DNA of 8,209 nucleotides from NCBI GenBank assembly GCA_030633185.1, contig DAOVTG010000104.1, positions 1 through 8,209 on the forward strand. The letters run 5' to 3'. This stretch comes from Deltaproteobacteria bacterium (GTDB taxonomy: Bacteria; Desulfobacterota; Anaeroferrophillalia; Anaeroferrophillales; Tharpellaceae). A program made the translations under genes and the position numbers. A model generated the notes under the pieces. That model saw only the letters and a program-made list of their open reading frames with translations, was not told the origin of the DNA and did not search any database. This document shows, piece after piece, positions 1-5,602 of the stretch. Every line of letters begins with the position of its first letter. The first letter of the stretch is position 1.

Positions 1-140
1 AGAAGTCACGGGATGGCTAAGTAAAAATTTCGATATACAAGATGTTGTGGTTTTTCAGGCGCGAGACCATACATGTAGTATGTCGAGTGCCTGAAAAACC
101 ACAACAGCGCAGTAGATCGGACTTTTTACGACGCCATCAA
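1..140 (+). repeat. Modular MITE-like repeat, copy 1 (left end cut by the window)
   Basis: Bases 3-47 match bases 3002-3046 of copy 2 at 42 of 45 positions, with differences only at 12, 34 and 36. The right end (121-140) is ACTTTTTACGACGCCATCAA, the same end found at 531-550 (2 differences) and split across 3049-3058 plus 3086-3095. Between the shared core and the right end, this copy carries an extra module of roughly 72 nt (48-120) that copy 2 lacks. Most of that module is a large palindrome. The left terminal inverted repeat should lie just before base 1 and only its last few bases are visible. No protein is encoded. It looks like a non-autonomous mobile repeat; that it moves is inferred from the inverted ends of copy 2. 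Confidence 0.75.
44..105. repeat. Large perfect inverted repeat (hairpin) inside repeat copy 1
   Basis: The arm GTTGTGGTTTTTCAGGC (44-60) is perfectly complementary to GCCTGAAAAACCACAAC (89-105), a 17-bp stem. The 28-nt interval contains a second short stem, CATAC (68-72) with GTATG (78-82) around an ATGTA loop, extendable by GAC/GTC with one bulged C. The whole would fold into a long hairpin in RNA or a cruciform in DNA. There is no T-run after either arm, so it is not a standard intrinsic terminator, although it could stabilise or end transcripts coming from the left gene fragment. Confidence 0.85.
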
Positions 141-436
141 ATTTTCACTATAAAGAATCCATCTTCATCCTTAGTCCCCTGATCAGCGGCATGGAACCAC
201 TTGATGCCTTTGAAGGCTGCAACCGTCTCTTCCAGCTTACTGAATAGCCCCTCATAACATATATGGCCGGAGATTACAACCTCGCCAACCTCAACCTCAT
301 CGCTCAGCTCATTGATGATCTTGACTTCAATCTCCCAGATTGGAAAACCGATGGAACCCGGATTACAAGGTTTATGGGTCTGATTAAAAGTGGCGACCGG
401 CCAACGCTCGGCCGGAAGTAGTGGCCGCCGAACCAA
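137..436 (-). pseudogene. Fragment of an AMP-forming acyl-CoA synthetase
   Basis: The 99-residue translation aligns by recognition with the region after the AMP-binding core of acyl-CoA synthetases. PVATFNQTHKPCNPGSIGFPIW (residues 13-34) corresponds to the stretch after the usual GLSETSP motif. VGEVVISGHICYEGLF corresponds to GEIVIRGHNVMKGYF, WFHAADQG to the GWFHTGDIG motif (T and G both replaced by A), and DEDGFFIV to the DGYFYIVDR motif. The ATP-binding TSGTTGxPK part is absent upstream and the C-terminal lysine domain is absent downstream. The only upstream start is a TTG with no convincing ribosome site, and the first dozen residues look like degraded sequence. The stop (TGA, 137-139) is supplied by the end of the adjoining repeat, exactly where homology ends. 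It is a decayed gene remnant, not a functional enzyme; the substrate class cannot be told. Confidence 0.75.
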
Positions 437-484
437 AATCAGTTTATTTCACGCAAAAAGGATGAAATACTTTTTACCACAAGA

Positions 485-550
485 CACGAAAAGCACGAAG
501 GATGGTATTTTCAACTTCGTACTTTTCGTGACTTTTTACGAGGGCATCAA
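485..550. repeat. Repeat copy 3: hairpin module plus shared 20-nt end
   Basis: The arm CACGAAAAGCACGAAG (485-500) pairs with CTTCGTACTTTTCGTG (515-530) at 15 of 16 positions around a 14-nt loop. Directly adjoining is ACTTTTTACGAGGGCATCAA (531-550), the same end sequence as repeat copy 1 (18 of 20) but with a different hairpin module. A further ACTTTTTAC lies at 470-478. The repeat ends at base 550, immediately before the TAG stop of the RND gene. No run of T follows the hairpin on the minus strand, so any terminator role for the RND transcript would be atypical. Confidence 0.65.
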
Positions 551-2887
551 CTATGGATTCTCAACCGTATTTTCCCTTCTAAGCAACCAGGCCGCCAGAG
601 CCGGTAAAACAAATACGGCACCGAGCATATTGACCAAGAAGAGAAAAGTTAAAAGAATCCCCATATCGGCCTGGAACTGCAACGGTGACCATATCCAGGT
701 GGCAACCCCGATGGCAAGGCTTAAGGCTGTAACCAGCACTCCGTTTCCGGTAATATCCAGGGTTTTTTCATAAGCCTTGCGAAAGGACTCTCCCCGCTTC
801 AGAATATTATTGAAACTAGCGTAAATATAGATTCCATAATCGACGCCGACACCAACTCCTAAAGCAATAATCGGCATGGTATTAACCTTTAAACCGATTC
901 CCATGATCGACATTAAAGCGTAGCCCAGCAGAGAAACCAGGCCCAAGGGCAGAAGGATACAGGCCACCGCCCGAAAAGAACGAAAAGCGATCAGGCAGAA
1001 AAGGATGACGGCGCCGTAGACGTAGAGCAGAATCGGAGTCTGGGAGGCCTCGACCTCTTCATTGGTGGCGGCCATAACGCCGAGATTGTTACCCATCAGG
1101 GAAATTTTCAGATTGTTACATAAAGGCTGATGTTCACTGCAATATTCTCGTGCGGCCTTAACAATTTTTGAGATAGTTTCGGCCGTATGATCTCGGGTGA
1201 ACAGGTAGATTGGCATAACACTGGCGTCAGAGTTCATGAGTCCGCTCGAACTACTGATAGAGATAAGACAGCTGGCAATTGAGGGTTCATTGGTCGGAAG
1301 AACCCGCCAGTTAGGTGAACCTTCATTCCAACCGGAATTGGCATAACGAAGATACTTACCCATGCTCATGGTCGACTGGACCCCTTCGATGTTGGCCAGA
1401 TACCATTCAAAGTCATCCAGCGCGACCAGATTTTCGCAATTGATAAAAGCGTCAGATTTATCACCCTCGACAAAAATTGACATAATATCGAGACCGATAG
1501 AGAATTTTTTCGTGATAAAAGCGGTATCAAGATTATAGCGCGAGTCGGGGCGTAGTTCTGGGACTCCGGCCTGGGTATCACCAACCTTGATATCTCCCGC
1601 CTTCCAGACACCAAGAAGAGCCAGAAGCAGGCAAAAAACAATGATGCCAGTGGCAACCGGACGACTGGCAACCGCAGAAAGCTTGCGCCAGATCGGCTCC
1701 ATCATTGCAGCTTTCTTTTTAAGTTTGATCCGATATTTATCATTGACACTGACATATGAGAGAACGACTGGCAAAAGGATAAGGTTGGTCAGGATAATAA
1801 CTGCAACCCCAATACCGGCGGTCATCGCCATCTCCTGGATGATACGAATTTTGATAAGAAAGATGGTGGCAAAACCGATGGTGTCGGTAGCCAATGCCGT
1901 AAGTCCCGGAATTAAAAGGGAGCTGAAGCTGTTTTTAGCTGCTTCAAGCGGGGTTTTCCCGGCAAAAAGCCCGGCCGAGTTGGCACTGACCATTTGGATT
2001 CCGTGACTGACGGCGATGGCAAAAACCAAAAACGGCACCAGAATACCCATCGGATCGATACCGAAACCTAAAAGTGGCAGAAGTCCGAGCTGCCAGACTA
2101 CGGCAATCAGGGCAACCGACAATAGAACCGTCGTTCTGCGCAACGAAAGAGTGTAGAAAAAGACTAAAAGTGCAGTTACGAGAAAGGCGATTCCGAAAAA
2201 CATGACGACCCGGGCCGCACCCTTGGTCATATCGCCCATAACCTTGGCAAAACCGATGATATAGACGTCAAGGTTTTCGTTCTGATACTTTTCGCGGATA
2301 TCTTCAAGACGTTCGGCAACTTGGAGAAGATCCAGTTTTTCCCCGGTCTGGGGATCAATTTCCATGAGATCGGTTTTGATCAAAGCTGCGGTAAAATCCT
2401 TAGCCACAAGTCGACCGATATGGGTTGATTTAAGCAGGTTATTGCGAACTTTGTCCAGGGATTCTTGGTTGGGAGCAAAATCTGCCGGAACCAGTTCCCC
2501 GCCGGCAAACCCCTCTTCCGTAACCTCGGTAAAACGGGCGTTCGGGGTGAAAATTGAAATTATCCGACTGCGATCAACCCCTGGTAAAAAGAAAACCTCA
2601 TCAGTTACTTTCTGGATCGCCGAAAAGAACTCCGGCGTAAAGATATCTCCCGTTTTGGGTGCCAGGGCAACAATAATCTTATTGGCCCCGCCAAACTCTT
2701 TTTGATGACGAATATAAGTTTTCATAAACTCGTGCTCCATCGGCACAAGCTTGGTAAAACCGGCATCAATTTTAAGGTGGCTGGCCGAATAACCCATAAA
2801 AATGGTTATCAAACCAAACGCTATGATTACAAACAGTCTATTACGAAAAAGGAGCGACTCGGCAGCAGGTATGAAACGAGAGAACAT
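551..2887 (-). CDS. RND/MMPL-superfamily exporter (COG1033-type)
   Basis: This is a complete 778-residue inner-membrane transporter with the duplicated RND layout. TM1 (about 18-35) is followed by a periplasmic loop (about 36-225) and TM2-6 (about 226-380). A short cytoplasmic linker rich in Lys/Arg (385-405) leads to TM7 (about 411-428), a second periplasmic loop (about 430-615) and TM8-12 (about 618-772). Family signatures include AVSHGIQM (292-299) in the first half, GDTQAGVPELRPDSRYN (436-452) in loop 2, and GVGVGVDYGIY (677-687) in the second half, whose Asp683 sits where proton-relay aspartates lie in MMPL proteins. The first half has Ser-His at the equivalent place. The start ATG is preceded by AGAAGG at a suitable distance. 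Relatives move hydrophobic compounds such as lipids or hopanoids using proton force; this cargo is unknown. It is last in the cluster, 211 nt after YCF48, with a repeat inserted in between, so its expression may be partly uncoupled. Full length, no frame damage. Confidence 0.92.
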   Translation of the reverse strand: MFSRFIPAAESLLFRNRLFVIIAFGLITIFMGYSASHLKIDAGFTKLVPMEHEFMKTYIRHQKEFGGANKIIVALAPKTGDIFTPEFFSAIQKVTDEVFFLPGVDRSRIISIFTPNARFTEVTEEGFAGGELVPADFAPNQESLDKVRNNLLKSTHIGRLVAKDFTAALIKTDLMEIDPQTGEKLDLLQVAERLEDIREKYQNENLDVYIIGFAKVMGDMTKGAARVVMFFGIAFLVTALLVFFYTLSLRRTTVLLSVALIAVVWQLGLLPLLGFGIDPMGILVPFLVFAIAVSHGIQMVSANSAGLFAGKTPLEAAKNSFSSLLIPGLTALATDTIGFATIFLIKIRIIQEMAMTAGIGVAVIILTNLILLPVVLSYVSVNDKYRIKLKKKAAMMEPIWRKLSAVASRPVATGIIVFCLLLALLGVWKAGDIKVGDTQAGVPELRPDSRYNLDTAFITKKFSIGLDIMSIFVEGDKSDAFINCENLVALDDFEWYLANIEGVQSTMSMGKYLRYANSGWNEGSPNWRVLPTNEPSIASCLISISSSSGLMNSDASVMPIYLFTRDHTAETISKIVKAAREYCSEHQPLCNNLKISLMGNNLGVMAATNEEVEASQTPILLYVYGAVILFCLIAFRSFRAVACILLPLGLVSLLGYALMSIMGIGLKVNTMPIIALGVGVGVDYGIYIYASFNNILKRGESFRKAYEKTLDITGNGVLVTALSLAIGVATWIWSPLQFQADMGILLTFLFLVNMLGAVFVLPALAAWLLRRENTVENP

Positions 2888-2985
2888 ATTAAACCTTCTA
2901 TGGTGTCATGAAAAACCAGGATTAGAATTTCGAATAATACAGTCATCGAGAAAAAGACATTTTTTCAGGTAGGCTTTAGACTGTC

Positions 2986-3095
2986 TTGATGAACTCGTTA
3001 AAAGTCACGGTATGGCTAAGTAAAAATTTCGACAGACAAGATGTTGGAACTTTTTACGCCCCATAGGAAGTGCCCTTGGGGTGCGACGCCATCAG
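2986..3095 (+). repeat. Modular MITE-like repeat, copy 2, with terminal inverted repeats
   Basis: The left end TTGATGAACTCGTTAAAAGT (2986-3005) is the inverse of the family right end (17 of 20 against the copy 3 end). The right end is split: ACTTTTTACG (3049-3058) and ACGCCATCA (3086-3094) are separated by a 27-nt insertion (3059-3085). That insertion carries its own hairpin, CCCCA (3059-3063) with TGGGG (3077-3081). The internal core 3002-3046 matches copy 1. The element is about 110 bp, has no coding capacity and shows no clear target-site duplication. It separates the YCF48 gene from the RND gene. Confidence 0.75.
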
Positions 3096-3098
3096 TTT

Positions 3099-4148
3099 TT
3101 ATTTTGTTGAACCTGAAAGATTGTAAATCTTAGGCCCTCTCTCACCGGCAACCACTAATGTGTCGGCACAAGTGTTGACAACAGAGGTCAGCCCAGTCCG
3201 ATTGGGCTGCTGCAGGGAGAAGCTCTGTCCTGAATCGGAGCTTACAAGAACCACTCCGGCCATACCTGTAATTACCGTGGTACCATCAGGTCGTCGCGTC
3301 GCATCGGTTAACAAGGATTTTGTCCCGGATGCGATATGTGTCCAACTCTGGCCGCCATCTTCGGAGCGAAAGATATTACCCCGCAGACCGTAAGCCAGCA
3401 GAGTCTCGCCATCCAACGGTAAAATACCGAAAAAAGATCCTCCATATGGAGACGGTAACTCTTTCCACGTATGTCCGCCATCATTAGAGCGAAAAAGATA
3501 GCCGGCTTCGGCGGCAATATAGAAAACTCCGTTGGCACTGCGGGCAATGGCGTTAAAATGATAGTCAAACGGCAGAGACTCTTCATCGTCCGGGCTATCT
3601 TTTAGGGCCTCTTCTGAAGATTCTTCACTCTTCTCGATTACTAACTCTCCAGCTTCCCAGCTTTTACCACCGTCTTGAGTTGTCATAAACTTTGCGTAAG
3701 CACCGACGGCAAAACCATAATCGCCGGTTACAATCACATCAAACAGAGGCCTCTCTTCTTCTGGGGCAGTACTCAAGAGGTTCCAGCTTTTGCCTCCATC
3801 TTCAGTGCTAAGGATAACCGCATCATGTCCTACGGCCCAACCCCGCAGGTCGTCTTTAAAATAGATCCTGCTGAGCATGCTTCTGATCGGGGTTTCCACT
3901 TGATGCCACGATTGAGCATCATCTTCAGAAACGAGGATGTGTCCGCGTGCGCCAACAGCGACAATGCGTTGGCCGGGATTGGCAAGATCAAGTACCATAG
4001 ATTTTACGGCCAGCGGCATCAAGATGGACGAAGTCTCAGATTGACTCGCACAACATGAGTCAGATGCGATAACGTGGAGTGCCGCAAGAAACAACCCCAA
4101 ACTACAGAGTTTGATGATACGAAAGATATATTTGCCTGTAAATTTCAT
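3099..4148 (-). CDS. YCF48/BNR-repeat periplasmic beta-propeller protein
   Basis: This 349-residue exported protein has an N-terminal signal sequence: basic MKFTGKYIFR, then a hydrophobic core to about residue 28, with cleavage probably near residues 34-36. The mature part contains six Asp-box (BNR) repeats of the S-x-D-x-G-x-x-W type: SEDDAQSW (74-81), STEDGGKSW (114-122), TTQDGGKSW (156-164), SNDGGHTW (221-228), SEDGGQSW (262-269) and a weaker SSDSGQSF (303-310). Such spacing builds a bladed beta-propeller, as in the photosystem II assembly factor YCF48/HCF136. In non-photosynthetic bacteria, YCF48-like proteins are found next to RND pumps and are thought to act as scaffolds or partners. 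An acidic stretch (about 170-193, rich in Glu, Asp and Ser) interrupts the fold between repeats 3 and 4. The start has an ACAGGA ribosome site only a few bases after an intrinsic terminator. The stop lies four bases from a repeat. Function is inferred; it has no visible catalytic residues. Confidence 0.88.
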   Translation of the reverse strand: MKFTGKYIFRIIKLCSLGLFLAALHVIASDSCCASQSETSSILMPLAVKSMVLDLANPGQRIVAVGARGHILVSEDDAQSWHQVETPIRSMLSRIYFKDDLRGWAVGHDAVILSTEDGGKSWNLLSTAPEEERPLFDVIVTGDYGFAVGAYAKFMTTQDGGKSWEAGELVIEKSEESSEEALKDSPDDEESLPFDYHFNAIARSANGVFYIAAEAGYLFRSNDGGHTWKELPSPYGGSFFGILPLDGETLLAYGLRGNIFRSEDGGQSWTHIASGTKSLLTDATRRPDGTTVITGMAGVVLVSSDSGQSFSLQQPNRTGLTSVVNTCADTLVVAGERGPKIYNLSGSTK

Positions 4149-4159
4149 TTTTTTCCTGT

Positions 4160-4200
4160 AAAAACCCCGTCTCTACAACTTGTCAGCGACGGGGCTTTTT
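4160..4200 (-). terminator. Intrinsic terminator/attenuator between DUF1329 and YCF48 genes
   Basis: On the minus strand the stem CCCCGTC (4194-4188) pairs with GACGGGG (4171-4165) around a 16-nt loop and is followed by TTTTT (4164-4160). The preceding AAAAA (4200-4196) could extend the stem past a G. The hairpin begins 16 nt after the DUF1329 stop. The T-run ends 11 nt before the YCF48 ATG, with the YCF48 ribosome site squeezed in between. A-runs on both sides make it potentially bidirectional. It probably lets only part of the transcripts continue into YCF48 and the RND gene; a separate promoter for those genes cannot fit between the hairpin and the YCF48 start. Confidence 0.8.
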
Positions 4201-4216
4201 CATCTTGAGTGATGGT

Positions 4217-5581
4217 TTAGCGTTTTCCTCCCCGGCGCAGAGCGCTGGTCGAGAAATCTTTTACCTCAAAGGTTTTATCGAAAATATAGGTATTTCTTTC
4301 CTCGTTATCGAGGTAATAGAAAACATAGCGTCCGGCCGGCAGGTCGTAATGAACCTCCGATGTCGACCAGCTACATGGAACCTCATAATAGTTAAGGACA
4401 AATGATTCAGAAAAGCGCCATAATTGATCACGGTTGTCATATTTGTCTGCAGCGACTACGGCCCAGGTGTCCTCGTCTAAATAGAATACCCGTTTTTTGT
4501 AGATGTGACGGGTGCCCTTTTTCACATTGGCCTCCACCACCCACACCCGATGCAACTCATAGCGCAGGAAGTCTGGGTTGTAGTGCATTGGTTGAATAAT
4601 ATCTTTATATTTCAACTGGTCGCTGTGGAGCTTGTAGGAGTTGTAGGCGATGTACATCTCTTTCTTACCCACAATTTTCCATTCGTAGCGCTCCGGACTA
4701 CCATTGTACATCTCGTAGTCATCCATGGTTCTAAGCCCGTCAGACCCGGTTCCCGGGGTATCAAAGTCGACCTGAGGCGCCCGGCGAACTCGGCGCTGTC
4801 CAGGGTTGTAGGTCCAAGCCCTACGAGATTCTTTTCTTTGATCCAAAGTATCATGAACTGCCAGGATACGTCCGGCGACCCGCGGTGGTCCCAGTAAATG
4901 CTGTTTGAAATACATCATTACATTGTTCATCTTATCTACGGTCATTCCCGGCAAATTATATTGCCAGCGTACTTTCGTATTTTCTTTGCCCAGGTTATAA
5001 GCGCCCCCCCGGGTTACCGGTGAGTAGACAAAGGTGCGATCTAAAAAGTCTCCACGCCAGTGAACCAGGTGGTTCCAGATAGCTTCCAGGCCATTTGCAG
5101 GAATCGGAAAAGGTATCCCTTCAGCAGCATTCAAAATGCCGTTGCCATCTTCCGTTAAAGTTGCAACCGGGGCAATCCTTTTGGTCGCATCATAGATTCG
5201 TTGGGGAAATGATGCACTGCGATGGGTGGGGTAGACATTAAGAAAATAGTTTTCATCTGCGGCCAGTAACGCTTTGTGACCTTCCGTAAGCTGATCAGCG
5301 TACTCAGCCATATTGGCCTTATTGATTTTAAAAAGCACTTTATCATCGGCAAAAGGATCCGGGTGATGATCGCCGGGTTTATAGCTGGCCGGGGGCTGAG
5401 TTATGCCTCCGGTCCAGGCCGGAATAGTACCCGCAGCATTACCGGCTTTCTCACCACCGACAGGAGTGAGGTCACTGCCCAGACGAGCCACCTCTTCTGC
5501 TGGAATTTTAGCCTGCACCCCGGAGGCACAAAGCATCACGGTGAACAGTAAGACAGTTACAAAACCAATGGTTTTTCGCAT
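4217..5581 (-). CDS. DUF1329 family periplasmic protein (outer-membrane lipoprotein-sorting-like)
   Basis: This 454-residue protein has a clear signal peptide: MRKT, a hydrophobic core, then GVQA cleaved before KIPAEE at about residue 24. The hallmark N-terminal block of the family follows directly: EEVARLGSDLTPVGGEKAGNAAGTIPAWTGG (29-59). The rest is rich in Tyr and Trp, with conserved-looking segments such as NNVMMYFKQHLLGPPRVAG and ARRxxRRAPQVDFDTPGTGSDGLRT-type sequence in the middle. The length is usual for the family. DUF1329 proteins are almost always encoded next to DUF1302 barrels, and annotation pipelines relate them to LolA/LolB-like folds, which hold acyl chains in a beta-half-barrel. 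A carrier role between pump and outer membrane is therefore plausible but inferred. The gene follows DUF1302 by 21 nt and has an AAGGAGA ribosome site 6 nt before ATG, so it is co-transcribed. A terminator follows its stop. Confidence 0.9.
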   Translation of the reverse strand: MRKTIGFVTVLLFTVMLCASGVQAKIPAEEVARLGSDLTPVGGEKAGNAAGTIPAWTGGITQPPASYKPGDHHPDPFADDKVLFKINKANMAEYADQLTEGHKALLAADENYFLNVYPTHRSASFPQRIYDATKRIAPVATLTEDGNGILNAAEGIPFPIPANGLEAIWNHLVHWRGDFLDRTFVYSPVTRGGAYNLGKENTKVRWQYNLPGMTVDKMNNVMMYFKQHLLGPPRVAGRILAVHDTLDQRKESRRAWTYNPGQRRVRRAPQVDFDTPGTGSDGLRTMDDYEMYNGSPERYEWKIVGKKEMYIAYNSYKLHSDQLKYKDIIQPMHYNPDFLRYELHRVWVVEANVKKGTRHIYKKRVFYLDEDTWAVVAADKYDNRDQLWRFSESFVLNYYEVPCSWSTSEVHYDLPAGRYVFYYLDNEERNTYIFDKTFEVKDFSTSALRRGGKR

Positions 5582-5602
5582 CGTGTTTCTCCTTGAATTA
5601 TA

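Noticed and set aside
1..140. CRISPR array or complete insertion sequence at the left end
   Set aside because: There are no regularly spaced direct repeats and no transposase reading frame; the structure is a single short repeat element with a palindrome.
485..530. Hairpin just after the RND stop as an intrinsic terminator
   Set aside because: The stem is strong but moderate in GC and has no T-run on the minus-strand side; it belongs to the repeat family, so I list it as repeat and not as terminator.
1587..2006. Plus-strand open frame inside the RND gene
   Set aside because: It is antisense to a full-length, well-recognised gene, has no family features and no ribosome site; it is a shadow of the coding strand. 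The other plus-strand frames under the cluster are the same.
2888..2985. A separate promoter for the RND gene
   Set aside because: TATTAT occurs on the minus strand around 2933-2938, but no reasonable -35 box lies 16-18 nt upstream; support is too weak.
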